A stretch of DNA of 64,000 nt from Meconema thalassinum (Eukaryota > Arthropoda > Insecta > Orthoptera > Tettigoniidae), in the NCBI GenBank assembly GCA_946902985.2, contig OX336388.2, forward strand, positions 1,704,659,978 to 1,704,723,977, in the 5' to 3' direction. The notes under the pieces are model-generated. The model was not told the DNA's origin. It made no database searches and saw only the letters and a list, made by a program, of their open reading frames with translations. This document shows positions 23,442 to 36,224 of the stretch, piece after piece. Each line of letters begins with the position of its first letter. The first letter of the stretch is position 1. The translations under genes were made by a program, and so were the position numbers.

Positions 23442-26400
23442 GTGGTATGAGCAGGAAACTGATTGGCCTCCTAAGTTTAACAGGTAGCAAGTGGATTTGA
23501 AAATACTCTCAAGTTATTTTCTATTTTCTAACTACCGTACCTTAATCTATGCCACTTTTATGTTAGCTATTAGCATAGTCTCAAATGAGCCTTGCAAGAA
23601 GGTAAACTATACAGGAATCAAAGTCTACACCATCTGAGCTGGATAACAAAGGGATTACACAGGAACCAAAGATAAAAGAAAAATGAAATGAGGAAATATG
23701 GAGTAGAAAACTTGATTTCCATACTCTTTAGTTCCTTGCAGAGGTCATTTGTAAAACTAAAAGAGCAGGAATTTTATATACAGAGGATTAAAAAAATGAA
23801 ACACAGATATGAAATAAATATTCTAAAAGCAAGACTCGTGAGACACACTCATACAGGCACGCAACTTCAAACTGTGAGCCTAGAACGCAACCACACTCGC
23901 AGCCACACACAGTGCAAACCATTTCCAGGATAATGCTGCCATAATGATTAGAACTGAAGTTTTAAAAATATATTTTTCCATTTAAATTTAAAAACTAAGA
24001 ACGCATGCAAAAATATCAGTTCTTAATACATCTTCAAAATTAATAATACAGTATTTTTTTCATATAAAACAAATTTCAGAAAGAAAATCTTGCAAAAATT
24101 AAAACAATGAATAATTTCATTCCTTTAAAGGCAGCATATTCTTAAGAAACAGAAGGCATAAAATTTCTCACTTGAAGAGCAAGTGAACTGCAGTCAGCCC
24201 ATGCACAGATAACAAGTGAGAAAGAAAGAGAAAGAGATACTCCTTCAAATTCCGTAGATTGGTTTGTTGAATGCCACTCAACGTGTCCTGAACGTGTATT
24301 GGTATTCAAATGTGATCCATGTGCAAGTTTGATGAGACAAATAACAGCTCTAAGACTACAGGCTTCATAATTGCCACTGTAAATGTGTTAGTACTGTGTT
24401 TTGTAAGGGAAGTTTTCTATGGATATTAGCAGCTACAGATACAATCTGTGAGAACAACATTCATCAACAGAAGTTAAGTTTCAGATATTGAAATCTTTAG
24501 TGAATCTACATATTAACTATATGATACATAAATGTTGTTATTATCCATTCACATACCTCTCACAGACTGCATCAACAGTGTTATGTGCAAAAAAGATTGG
24601 GGTATATCCCACATTTATGTCAGATGCAAACAAAAAAGATATTGTGAGTATCTAAATATTGCTAGTAATACTGAAATACTGCAGTGCAAAGTGAAGTGTA
24701 GCTATGGGAATTCATATTTACATTTGAAGAAAAAATCTTACTCATCATAAAAGTAACTTTAAGTTGTTTTTCAGAGAAACTCAAACTGACCTTTAAAAAG
24801 AAAAAAAGAAAAAAAAAGTACTATTATCTTTAATCTCGAGTCAAATCAAGGTAGGAAAGATTTTTGTTGATTTTAAATTTATAAGTGATTTATACATTTT
24901 AAAAGACCAAAGATTGATTCTTCCAAGCAGATTATGTAAATATGAATGCACATTTTTCTAAGACACGCACACACACCCACGCCACACACAAATGAGATTA
25001 GTACATAACAGTGAGACAAAAAACACAATCACAGGTGCAGAATTAACCACAGTGAAAAGAGTGCCAGATTTAGTGAGTGCCTAAGTGATTCAACATGAAC
25101 AAAATGTGCTTTGCCTAAAATTAAGACCTCAAGATTTGAGGGAGGTTCAAGGTTTCTTAGGTATGATACAGCAGGTGAATTGGCACTGGAGCTGCGTGAT
25201 GGGCAAGAGGAGTGACTTCAGCATGCAAGAAATTGTCAATCTAAAGATACAAGATGTGCAATAAAATAGATAAAGTATATTAAAAAACAATAATGAAAAA
25301 CTAAACAAAATAATAAGAAAAAACAAAATTGGTGCTGTGTGTGATATCTTTTCAAAAAACATTCAAGTGACTCAAAGTGTGCTGGTGAAAAGCAGGGTCA
25401 TTACAATATGTGAGAGTGAGTGGTTACGTTTTTGCCAAACATTTATGAAAAAAATGAAAAGAGAAATCAATCTGCGGGAGGATACGTTAATTTCCAATAT
25501 TTTAAACACGAAAAATTGAGGGCCGACAGTACGAGTATTATAAAAATTATAATTAACAAGCCATAGAAATTGGACAGATCAAAACCTCTCCCCAATCTGC
25601 AGCTGGAAATGCTTTTGTGAGAGAAAAAACAGAAACACAATTAGCAAAAGATCATTTTGCACTTAATCCGCAGAGAGTCAAAAATACTTTATCTCAGTAT
25701 CATACACACACACACAAAAAATAGCATTGTCAAAAATCCATCACAATGTTATCAAAAAATTCATGTATCAAAAAACTTCACATTGCAAAAAATCCAGTGT
25801 GTTATCTCACAAAAATATTATTTTTCCCACAAAAATATCAGTAGTTCGATGAAAAAAAGTGTTTCTTAATCTTTGCTCCACAGTTGTGGCAGGGAAAAAT
25901 GAATAAGTGATTGTAGGCTATATCATGATCTGGAATTGGTAAGTTAATGAAGGAATTCAGGATTGAGGTGAGGGATAAGAAATATAGAATGCTTTGAAGT
26001 ATTTGGATGGGTCTTTTGATTGAATTTTCGTAGTTCCTATCAGATTTTAATTTTAATGTAGGATATATAGGAAATCAATGATTACCTACTAACCATGAAA
26101 TAAATCACGTTTTGATATAGCACTAATTCTCTGAATTCTCACAACCTAATAATTAACTGCTTTTTAGTTTCTTTGTAAATATGTCCAAAATGTGAGTAGT
26201 TAGCATTATTAGTCTCTTTCAGTTTTAAACCAACAATATTCCAGTAATATACCTCATTTCTTCTAAGGAACAACATTCTTTTCACCATTCCAGGAACAAG
26301 AAAGAAATGGACTGCTGATTTGCAGAGTAAATTTATACTGGATAAAATAAAATATAATAATTACATAAAAAAATTATATTACATTAAGATATCTAATAAA

Positions 26401-26987
26401 TATCATATCAAAACCTAATATTCAATATTAGCTTTAGTTGGCTAGTGTGGATTGCACTCTGGAATACAAGATTAGGATATTCAAACACAAATATGTTAGG
26501 AGATATACTTCACAATAAATCTATTAAAAAGAAACCACAAATATTATCAAACTGCTTAATAGTCAATCAGGAATATAACAAATACATTGCAAGCTACATC
26601 ACGAATCATTCCTCAAAGGAGGGTATCTCCATTCTTTGTGACCCATTAGTCTCTAATCAGGCAAATTAATTTCAAGTGTTACATTCATGTAAGTAGTAAA
26701 AGCTCATGATTGGTTTACTGGCATGAAATATCATCTACTCTGATACAGAATACAAATTATTACTTAATGAAAAGAAGTCTGAAAACTCTACATTATTTAC
26801 AAATTCATACTACAGTAAACTATATTTCTCCAATCAATCTGTGCTTGAATATTAACAAACTACTCACATTCTTGGATTTTGAAATAATTTGTAATTCTGT
26901 CAGTTTTAAAGAAAGTATGAAGCTCATGTAATCTATCTTTTATATCCCACCCAAAGTTGTTTTCTGGTTTGTTTGTGTAGTACGTAC

Positions 26988-27284
26988 CGTCCTCATGAGT
27001 ACGCACAGTGATGGGGTAACTGGGCGGGCCATCACCGACACTTGTGCCGGCCAGGACCCAGATGCGATACTCGGTCCAGCGTTTGAGTTCGTCCAGCACA
27101 AACGATGTGGCGTTGAGGGTGATCACAGCAGCCTCAGAGTCCGAACGTCCACTCTCCACCACCTGGAGCTTGTAGTACACGATCCGTCCGTTGCTCCGCT
27201 CGGCGGGAGGTGGAAACCAAGACACTCGGATAGATGTTGGACCCACTGCCTCCCCAGTCACGTTCTGAGGGGGCGCCCCGGGAA
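26988..27284 (-). CDS. Lar: Lar exon: fibronectin type III domain 4
   Basis: A 297-nt exon (99 codons, phase 1 to 1) encoding all of FN3-4. It begins VPGAPPQNVTGEAVGPTSIR, contains SWFPPPAERSNGRIVYYKL and the block ELKRWTEYRIWVLAGTSVGD, and ends TVRTHEDG at a gtacgt donor. The acceptor is a run of C residues followed by ag. The RWTEY-IWVLAGTSVGDGP block is a Lar hallmark. Codon third positions are GC-rich compared with the AT-rich introns on both sides, as expected for a constrained exon. Confidence 0.95.
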
Positions 27285-28019
27285 CTGGGGGGATACTTTT
27301 GGTCAACAAACTGACTAACCCTGACATTCTGCTTTTATTTTATTTTTTAAGTTTCCCTCCACCAATAATACTAACCTGAACTTGACCATTCTGCGGAAGT
27401 ACCTACCTCATAAAAAACATCAAAATTCAATGAGTGAAACCATCACTCAGCTAACAATAGGACGTTAAATACACACGTAATTAAAGGAATAATGAGAAGT
27501 GGAATGGTAAAGGACTGATCTTATGATCCTGAGTAAATGGATGTTAAGATATATGTTTGAAGGAAGGATTACTTCTTTTAAAGTAAGGACGGCTGCTGTG
27601 TGGGTGTTCAGTGCTAGGTACCATATGGTACATTGTATCATTTGTAGGGAGAGTAAAATATTCTTAACGAGTAAATAAAATGTAACAACTCTTGTCGAGC
27701 ATGTCATTATTTTGAAAAACGATGTACGTACCCAAAAATGAATTTATGGTATCGTACAATAATGCAATTCCTTCATTTAAAAAAAAATCTGAGAAGAAAG
27801 AGAACGATTAAACAGGATAAATTGCTAATTTGTGCATCCCACACGCACACTCACGCACTCTCACACACTAATACAAAACGTGTGAGTGAGAATATATAAA
27901 ATTACTTTTTACGTAGAGGTGCACTCAAAATGCACAACGAATATATAACGATGCAAATTGGTGCAGTGGTGTAATAAATACTTTAGGCTGTGCTGGAACA
28001 GTGAAAAATTAAGCCATTG

Positions 28020-28073
28020 AATAATAATAATAATAATAATAATGATAATAATAATGATAATAATAATAAAAAA
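28020..28073 (+). repeat. (AAT)n microsatellite
   Basis: About 17 AAT units with two GAT interruptions. The stretch 27,285-28,020 upstream in the FN3-3/FN3-4 intron shows nothing else. Confidence 0.9.
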
Positions 28074-28595
28074 GGATATATATCAAACATTCCAATATGA
28101 AACATGCAATGCTCATGGAATACAATACACACACAGTGAATAAACACAACCAATCCAAGTGAGCTAATTATCATTACAGTGGTGAGAGCGATCAAAGAGT
28201 CACTACTGTGCTACAGGATCAGCAAGCCTCTCGGTAAGAAGTTTGACACCCATACAACCAACATACGATTATCAAGCTAGGAATGGGAAAATACCTAGGT
28301 AAGTAGATAACAGATACACACATAGTACAGCAGGATGAACAAAAAAATAATTTTTACTTCTAAGACATCATCAGTGGTAGAGAGAAGACGATAGATTGAA
28401 CTCTACCTGGGTAGTGCTTCGTCAGGTGAAAGTCAGAGTGTGGAGGGAAAAGTGTAAGGCGAAAGGGTTGCATTACAGGTGTGGTGTACGGAAGTTGAGC
28501 TCAGAGTCAGTTCTAAAATCAAGAATCAACTGGTGTGCAATCTTAAGAGTCTCTGGGAGCAGAGAGGGGAGCCTGTTAACTGTGAAACACTGTCA

Positions 28596-30014
28596 CGCAG
28601 TTCGTCACTCCTGTGGGGGTCCTGGCGGGGACACCAAGAGCCCGCCGATGAGCCAGCTTGGTGTCCTAGGCGAAACCCCACACAAGACACGGCACAAACC
28701 TAGAAGAATTGATGAGTTTTAATTCACCGGCCGTGAAAGCCAATATACCATCTTTTTGGAAGCCTTCATAGGGAGGTTAAGGCTGCTTGAGCTTTTAGTT
28801 CTGGCAGTCAAGTGGTGCAGTTGCACCTAATATAAAGGGAGGTGGTGCGCAGTTCGTCACTCCTGTGGGGTTCCGGGCGGGGACACCAAGAGCCCGCCGA
28901 TGAGCCAGCTTGGTGTCCTTGGCGAAACCCCACACAAGACATGGCACAAACCTAGAAGAATTGCTGAGTTTTAATTCACCGGCCGTGAAAGCCAATATAC
29001 CATCTTTTTGGAAGCCTTCATAGGGAGGTTAAGGCTGCTTGAGCTTTTAGTTCTGGCAGTCAAGTGGTGCAGTTGCACCTAATATAAAGGGAGGTGGTGC
29101 GCAGTTCGTCACTCCTGTGGGGTTCCGGGCGGGGACACCAAGAGCCTGCCGATGAGCCAGCTTGGTGTCCTAGGCGAAACCCCACACAAGACACGGCACA
29201 AACCTAGAAGAATTGCTGAGTTTTAATTCACCGGCCGTGAAAGCCAATATACCATCTTTTTGGAAGCCTTCATAGGGAGGATAAGGCTGCTTGAGCTTTT
29301 AGTTCTGGCAGTCAAGTGGTGCAGTTGCACCTAATATAAAGGGAGGTGATGCGCAGTTCGTCACTCCTGTGGGGTTCCGGGCGGGGACACCAAGAGCCCG
29401 CCGATGAGCCAGCTTGGTGTCCTAGGCGAAACCCCACACAGGTCACGGCACAAACCTAGAAGAATTGATGAGTTTTAATTCACCGGCCGTGAAAGCCAAT
29501 ATACCATCTTTTTGGAAGCCTTCATAGGGAGGTTAAGGCTGCTTGAGCTTTTAGTTCTGGCAGTCAAGTGGTGCAGTTGCACCTAATATAAAGGGAGGTG
29601 GTGCGCAGTTCGTCACTCCTGTGGGGTTCCGGGCGGGGACACCAAGAGCCCGCCGATGAGCCAGCTTGGTGTCCTTGGCGAAACCCCACACAAGACACGG
29701 CACAAACCTAGAAGAATTGCTGAGTTTTAATTCACCGGCCGTGAAAGCCAATATACCATCTTTTTGGAAGCCTTCATAGGGAGGTTAAGGCTGCTTGAGC
29801 TTTTAGTTCTGGCAGTCAAGTGGTGCAGTTGCACCTAATATAAAGGGAGGTGGTGCGCAGTTCGTCACTCCTGTGGGGTTCCGGGCGGGGACACCAAGAG
29901 CCCGCCGATGAGCCAGCTTGGTGTCCTTGGCGAAACCCAACACAAGACACGGCACAAACCTAGAAGAATTGCTGAGTTTTAATTCACCGGCCGTGAAAGC
30001 CAATATACCATCTT
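28596..30014. repeat. 252-bp tandem satellite, about 5.6 copies
   Basis: CGCAGTTCGTCACTCCTGTG recurs at 28,596, 28,848, 29,100, 29,352, 29,604 and 29,856, an exact 252-bp period. The last unit stops near 30,014. Units differ by only a few substitutions. Each contains an imperfect hairpin: TGTGGGGTT and GGACACCAAG on one side pair with CTTGGTGTCC and AACCCCACA on the other. Three units keep a 66-codon minus-strand frame (28,995-28,795; 29,751-29,551; 30,003-29,803). The other units carry TAG in place of AAG in that frame. There is no sign of translation. Confidence 0.95.
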
Positions 30015-30016
30015 AC

Positions 30017-30228
30017 TGTCAAATTATACTTTTCAGTCGATCAACACGCTTTTTGTCCAATATGATTGAGCAGGGTTACACTATATATTAATATTATCCA
30101 CTCATAAATAAGGGGGCAATTTAGGATCAGTGAATAATATTAATAGCCTGCATATAATTTTCAGAGCCAGTGTTCAATCACATTGGTCAAAAGGTATGTT
30201 GCTGACTGAAAAGTATAAATTAAGAGTT
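30017..30228. repeat. inverted-repeat element of the TTTTCAGTCGGTCAACA family
   Basis: The left end AATTATACTTTTCAGTCGATC and the right end GCTGACTGAAAAGTATAAATT form imperfect inverted ends around about 165 bp of unrelated AT-rich DNA. The same end motif occurs in the palindrome at 56,285-56,482 and as a lone copy near 35,765. It directly abuts the last satellite unit. Confidence 0.5.
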
Positions 30229-31531
30229 TGTACAAGCAACACTGAGAATTGGCTTCAAAACTTCACCTGCTGTGAAACAGTAATAATAATGTTATTGGCA
30301 TTACATCCCTTTTAATTCCTGTGGCTTTCAGACACACCTGGGTGCTGGAATTTTGCTCCCAAAGGGGATCTTCAACATGCCAATAAATCTACTGACACAG
30401 CTCCCTTGCAATTGCGCACCCTCAAACACTAACTGACTGCACCAGGATTTGATCTGCAACCTTGGGCATTGCAGTAGGCCTACTGATGCGCCACGTAGCC
30501 GGTCGCAGTGAAACACTCATCCAAGGTGGTCTTATGGGATCAGGCATGTGACTTGAGATTGCACACCAGTTTAATCTTAATTCTAGAATTGACCTTGGTT
30601 TCACACTCCACAAATTTCTTTCACCTTTCTTCTCGATCACTTTCCACCCCCATCCCCACCCCCACCCCCACCCTGTAATTATCACCCAATGGAGCACTAT
30701 TTTGAAAAAAATTCGCTTATTCACTTTTTCTCTATCAACGATGATAACTTCAGTCAAAATAATTGTGATTTTTGTATTTGCTCTGCTGTACTATGTATCT
30801 ATTGTCTACTTACTTAGGTGAGTAACTCTTCCTTTCTATTTTTTCCCTTCCTAGGTTTTGCCATTTTATTACAATTTTTCAACATTTGGATTAAATAGTG
30901 ATGGAATTAGTCTTCCTTTATGCTAATGTTATGGTACCATCATCAGCCTCATGATGGCAAAAAGTAAGATCCCAAAAACTTTAGGTGCAGTTTCATAAAC
31001 AATTGATAAAGAGAATAAATACCGGTACTATCAAATATGGAAAATAATGTTAGTACAGTAAGTACACATATTGAAAGCAAAATCTGACCATTGTATGAAT
31101 ATAATTACACATAGATAAATATACCACACTCCATAATCATCATTTCCACAAGCCTTCATTCCGTTCGCATATTTTCTATATCTATCCTTCAACCATATTA
31201 TGCTCATTAAACTACAGCCCACAAATTAACAGAATGTAAATTTTAAACCATTCAATTACTTATCTTCAGACTTGGGCTACAATGCAACCCAATTATTTTC
31301 ATAAATGTTATGCAGGAAGGTAAATATGGCATTAAAAAATTTCAAAACTGACTTTTTAATAGAGGATTAATAGGTCGACACATAAATGACCCTTTTATCT
31401 CAAAATTTAACAGAAATTTCAAACACATTTAATTAACATAATCTATCCTTCATTTTAAGGGTAACTTGGAGAAAACATTTTACAATTAGCCTACTGGTAT
31501 TGTTGAAGTTTGCACTATTTTTTTTTTTTTT

Positions 31532-31663
31532 TTACCTTTTCACTCCCAAGTATTCGGGACCAGGAGAGAGCGGGGTATTTGAAATATGAGTTAACTCGTG
31601 GTTGGGACAGCGGAAGACACTCGGATGTCCGAGTTGACTCGGGCTTGGGAGTGAAAAGGTTAA
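31532..31663. mobile_element. 132-bp MITE, CCTTTTCACTCCCAAG ends next to TTA(A)
   Basis: The left CCTTTTCACTCCCAAG and the right CTTGGGAGTGAAAAGG are perfect inverted repeats, with TTA(C) at the left and TTAA at the right. The layout is like a piggyBac-type MITE, but the left TTAA is not intact. From 31,670 to 32,780 nothing convincing is seen. Confidence 0.55.
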
Positions 31664-32786
31664 CTAAAGATTCAACGTAACGAAGTGTCATTTCCTTAGA
31701 AGAGGGGTTAGAAAATGTAGGAGCCTTAAATTCTGTTACAGCAAAAAGTTCAAAACTTCAGAACCAGATTATTGAAAACTACAACAAGATAGGCATATAA
31801 ACAACCAATGGACAGGACATAAAGGATTGAAACACAAAGCAAGGACTAACACAATAACAGGCAGGTGTGGACAGAGGGAGGGAGGGGGCAGCGAACCCAT
31901 TAAAAATAAATAAAAAACAACAGGATAAGGATGGTTACTAAGTCCTTCTTCTACTGCTTAATGACCTTGATTGTTAATCTACAGAATATATTTATGGTGA
32001 GAACTTTCCACTGATTTTGATAAAGGTTATTTGCAACAGTAAAAAGTTCCAGGTTCTCTCATATCAAGTGTTTACAAAACACACAAGCTATTATTGAGAT
32101 CTAGAATTACACTGAAGAATGATTCACTGCATTAAAATGTGGTTAACAAATATAGAATAACAACATTCAAAAAAACAAGAAAGCTAAGTAACATAACCCC
32201 AGTATTTCATAATATTTCAATTACTCTAATAACAAAAGCTTAATCAGTATATTGCAAACAGTCCAGAGTTTAATTCCATGTTCCAATAATTTCCAGGATT
32301 ATAATTTATAGATACAGTAAATTAGATTAGATTCAATGGAAAGGTTACATCTGAATGCATATTTATACATACAAGATATTACTTCAATGTGTGTTTTTCT
32401 ATATTTATACCACATTCAAATGTCTTGCTTATACAATTCTGTGTCAAAATTCTTACTTGAGGCTTCTTTGCACTTTCTGTGAAGGTTGCATTTAGCGGCC
32501 AACAATGTTGGTACATGTTGTCAAACTTGTAAGGTATTTACCAATTATTAAAATGTATTTAATAAGGTGCTTGTTGCTGTACTATGATACGGTGTGTAGC
32601 AGTGAACAGGTGGCGGGTCCAGACGTCTCAGGTTCTGGCCGAGATTGCTGGTAGAACTTACCTTACGCACACAAGACCCTACTGTTTGCCATAAAACACA
32701 ATGACAGGCAGGACTGTACTTTGGATAGGACTGCCTAGTCATCCTGCGGCTAGGAGCTTAGTTGCCTTAAGTCAGGTCAGCCTTAC

Positions 32787-32937
32787 CGTACTGCTTCGTT
32801 CGGACAGGGATAGGCGGTGTAGTTGCTCCTTCTCCGCGCTGTGACCTGGCTGCCAACCAAATGTAATACAGGGTGTTTGGATACAGTCCACTCAATGAAT
32901 AGCTTTCTGTCACGGGAATGCGCCTGTGATGTTTCTC
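32787..32937 (-). CDS. Lar: Lar exon: second half of FN3 domain 3
   Basis: A 151-nt exon, phase 0 in and phase 1 out. It starts after ttccag with EKHHRRIPVTESYSLSGLYP and continues NTLYYIWLAARSQRGEGATT, ending PVRTKQY before gtaagg. The block YYIWLAARSQRGEGATTPP is almost invariant in insect Lar, so the assignment is secure. A LINE fragment lies about 110 bp upstream in gene orientation, so the exon is closely flanked by transposon sequence. Confidence 0.95.
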
Positions 32938-33045
32938 CTGGAACAGTAGTACATACAATATATTTTAAAAAATGAGTTTTTGAAGTTTATAAAATGACAC
33001 AAACTATAAGACATTGCATGATTTTCTTTTGAACTGCTTTGCATT

Positions 33046-33640
33046 TCAGTCCAGTCTGCAAGCCTCTCTGTTTGCGAACAAGTCACCCTTATTAGCAGTT
33101 AGCACTGCGGCCTCCTCTGCTTTTACACCTCTCACTTTGAAATTGTTCAACACTGAATCTAACCATCGCCACCTACGTTTACCTCTGCGTCTCTTACCCT
33201 CCACAGCCAAACTCATTAACCTCTTGGGTAATTTCTCCTCCCCCATTCTCTTCACATGACCCCACCATCTCAGTCAGCTCATATGAACAGCTTCATATAG
33301 CGTATTCATTTCTGATGTAGCCTTTATATCATCACTATGAGTACCTTCCTGCCATTGCTCCCATCTATTTGTCCCAGCAATCATTCGTGCTATTCTCATA
33401 TCAGTTACCTCTAGCTTATGTATCAGATATCCTGAATGTACCCAGCTCTCACTTCCATACAGCAAGGTCGATCTGAATACTGAGCGATGAAGGGAGAGTT
33501 TCGTCGCTATACTAACTTCTTTCTTACCGAATACTGTAGATCCCATGTGAGAACTCACTGCATTGGCTATTTCACACCTTGACTCTATTTCCTTCCCCAT
33601 AGGCTACTACCATCCTGAGAGAATACACAGCCCAAGTACT
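33046..33640 (-). mobile_element. LINE reverse transcriptase C-terminal fragment
   Basis: Minus-strand frames read FRSTLLYGSESWVHSGYLIH, KLEVTDMRIARMIAGTNRWE and, after a frameshift near 33,265, MGEEKLPKRLMSLAVEGKRR and KRRWRWLDSVLNNFKVRGV. This is the LLYGSESW...MRxARMxxGxTR...RRWxDxVxxDL end of a non-LTR element. It is 5' truncated, broken, and lies about 110 bp from a Lar exon. Confidence 0.7.
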
Positions 33641-33765
33641 TAAAATGTTGCATGATTATCGAGTATAAATAATACGTAAAATCTATTTCAATATATGCAT
33701 CAAATTTATCTAATTTGTACCATCAGTTCAGATGGTATATAGAAGAGTACCGGTACTTACAACAT

Positions 33766-33816
33766 TAGTTAGTTATTGTTGTTTTAAGGGGCAGAACAGC
33801 GAGGTCATCTTCCCCC
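33766..33816 (+). mobile_element. 51-bp minimal interspersed element, copy 1
   Basis: TAGTTAGTTATTGTTGTTTT, then AAGGGGCAGAACAGCGAGG, then TCATCTTCCCCC. It matches the copy at 40,611 almost base for base and is flanked by TTACAACAT and TTAGAACAT (8 of 9 identical), which look like a target-site duplication. AGGGG and CCCCT can pair. There is no coding or tRNA-like part. From 33,826 to 34,262 nothing else is seen. Confidence 0.6.
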
Positions 33817-34262
33817 TTAGAACATTATAAGCTTCTTTCAGAATGATTAAACAAAACCAACTAAATATTAATTTTGGCAAAAATCTCTATATGAGCAATT
33901 ATAACGATAAGAATTCATCTTTTTGAAATAATTTAACTAATTATGCGTAATACAACAAATTTAATGCCAAAGCCTATTTATATGAAAACAAATGTATGCA
34001 TGCTTGCAGAACAGTTCCTGGCTTTTAGTTTAGCATGACTGGTGGTGGGCTTGGCTTTTACTCTTCCTGCCACGTGTGCAGTGTTAGAAACATGAATGTT
34101 ATTGATGAAGGAACTTAAAGCATTGTAAATAATATTAAACAAAAGTACATTCTGCATTGCAAGCACTCTAAAAACAATAAAATTGAAACCAATTTTTGCC
34201 TGTTTGCAGATGATTATTATTACATAAGTGTCATAACCAAGTCAACAGGAAGCACATTATAC

Positions 34263-34396
34263 CTTGGCATACGTATCATTCCAGTAGAGCTCATAACTGA
34301 CGATATTCTCACTCGAATGAGATGGACGATTCCATAGGAGTGTGACTGACGTCTCACCGATGTCGCTCGTACGAAGATTACTAGGTTGACTAGGAA
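34263..34396 (-). CDS. Lar: Lar exon: first half of FN3 domain 3
   Basis: A 134-nt exon, phase 1 in and phase 0 out, after a tttcag acceptor and before a gtataa donor (a valid GT donor, but not a strong consensus). It encodes VPSQPSNLRTSDIGETSVTL, then LWNRPSHSSENIV and ELYWNDTYAK. The PSQPSN and HSSENIV blocks match insect Lar FN3-3. The domain is split with the exon at 32,787-32,937. Confidence 0.93.
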
Positions 34397-34799
34397 CTGA
34401 AATATTAATACTCACAATTATAGTTGACAATATGAGAGACTAGAATATCAAAACAAGGATACACGAGCAATATACAAAGTGCACACAAAATAATCACCCA
34501 GGATCCAACAATGTCAATCATGACATAAATCTAGATAAAAATGATAAATAGCCATATTAAAAAATGTATAAGCACAATAAGATATGATAATATTATGATC
34601 CGATTACTCAAATCAGTCTACAAGGTGCTACCTCAGAATTACATTGTCAGAGCTATGTAAGTAGGGTAGATGGAAAATAAGTTTTCCTAGTCTGCCATCC
34701 ACACGAAATTTTATTGCCGAGATACAAAATGATGTGGGCCAAAAACGGCATTAATTGCAAATTTTCTACCTAGTTGCACCTGACCATCCTGCATTTGTC

Positions 34800-35090
34800 C
34801 CACTGTTTAAAGAATCTGTGTTGGTAAAAGTCTGTGTCCTGGGCATGGAGGATAGTATGGCTGCTTCAGGGTCATCAGGATGGTGAAACAGTGTCCTTTC
34901 AGTTTTCTCTTCAAAGAAGGTAAGAAGTGAAAGCCTCTGGGCAACAGGTTGGGACTGTAGAAGAATTGCCCAGGTGCTCTCAACAGAAGATGATCATTGT
35001 TGCTTCCATATAGGGTCTCGGGATGACTCCTGTTGCGAGAAGGCCAGGCCTCTTCCATTGTCCTGTCTGTACTGTAACACAGCATTGCTC
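34800..35090 (-). mobile_element. mariner-family transposase C-terminal remnant
   Basis: A minus-strand frame contains FFYSPNLLPRGFHFLPSLKR followed by KLKGHCF, resembling YSPDLAPxDFHLFPxLKxxLxGxxF around the last catalytic Asp of mariner transposases. Upstream and downstream residues are degenerate. No TIRs are defined. Confidence 0.5.
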
Positions 35091-35334
35091 CAACACCACT
35101 GTTCCATCATCCTGAATTTAACATTGCACTGTGCCCGAGCCACTTTTGTGATGGAGGTCACTTATGAGAACACAACACATTAACAACCCACCAGTTCTAT
35201 GCATTCTACAGAAACAAAAAGGGAAACTTATTTTTCAACTCTCCAATAACATTTCCATACACAGTATTATGTGCCAGCCCAAAATTTCACACAATCAAGC
35301 AGTAAATAATAAATATGGTAGTGGGGCTACATAC

Positions 35335-35530
35335 CACCCTGTTGGGTCTTCACCAGTACTGGTGCAGACAGAGGTCCTGGACCAATACTCGTGAACGCTT
35401 GGACTCGAATGGTGTAGATGGTGTGTGGGACGAGATCACTGATAGTTGTCAGCTGGTTGTCATCAACCATCTGAGACTCCCAGGATGCCATGGGAAGAGA
35501 AGGGTTTGTTGTATAGTATACTTTGTATCC
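35335..35530 (-). CDS. Lar: Lar exon: second half of FN3 domain 2
   Basis: A 196-nt exon, phase 0 in and phase 1 out, with a ctag acceptor and a gtatgt donor. It encodes GYKVYYTTNPSLPMASWESQ, then LTTISDLVPHTIYTIRVQAF and a run ending VKTQQG. These are the C' to G strands of FN3-2, with the conserved Tyr of the Y-x-V/I-x-V motif. It completes the domain begun at 38,398-38,498. A mariner remnant lies within the next intron. Confidence 0.94.
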
Positions 35531-35904
35531 CTAGAAAAAAACAGCAACATTTTAACGACAAGAATAGATTTTAAAATACAACTCACCTTAATAGGTACTT
35601 TATACACATTTATATTAAATTAGTGGTGGTGTGACAGTATTGTAATCTAGCTACTGGCTTCTCATAAAGACATCTACCTTCTGGCATAGTGACTAGCATT
35701 CATGCCTGTAATTTTTTATTTTTTTTTCAGGTTTAGGGGAACACCCTTTACAATTGGGTACAATTTTGTTGACCGACTGAAAACCATTAAATTTTGATTG
35801 ATCGATATGCTTACTACGGTATTTATTTTTATTTTATCTCTTTAGTACTGGCAAAGTTAGGGCTCATGGCCCTCTCTTACACTGGACACATTACTTTCAT
35901 TTGA

Positions 35905-36212
35905 CACTGTTACTTCTTCCAGAAAGCCTCTTAATGAGATCTGTGTTGAAGCTAGGCTGAAATGGTTCGGTCATCTCAAAAGAATGGACACACAAAGAAC
36001 AGCTAGATTGTGGTTTGAGAAAGAACTGAAAGGCAAGAGACCAAGAGGTCGACCGAGGAAGAGATGGATCAACCAGATTAGGAATGATCTTGCAGGGAGA
36101 GGTCTGGATTTGCAGCAGGTCGTGGAAGGGGAGATACTCTTGGAGAGAACGAAATGGAGAGCGCTCATTCACCGCACCCGCGAGACTGGAGCCGGTTCAT
36201 GATGATGATGAT
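35905..36212 (+). mobile_element. LINE C-terminal fragment with GAT tail
   Basis: The plus strand reads EARLKWFGHLKRMDTQRTAR, then KRPRGRPRKRWINQIRNDLA and a final TRETGAGS stop followed by GATGATGATGATGATT. It is a better preserved relative of the fragments at 10.3 kb and 22.6 kb. The WFGH-RMD and GRPRKRWI blocks mark the C-terminus of a non-LTR element. It is 5' truncated. Confidence 0.7.
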
Positions 36213-36224
36213 GATTAATAATAA

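Noticed and set aside
28795..28995. 66-codon frame repeated in the satellite as a gene family
   Set aside because: Half the units carry a stop, the period is a multiple of three so the frame recurs automatically, and the sequence has no known motif.
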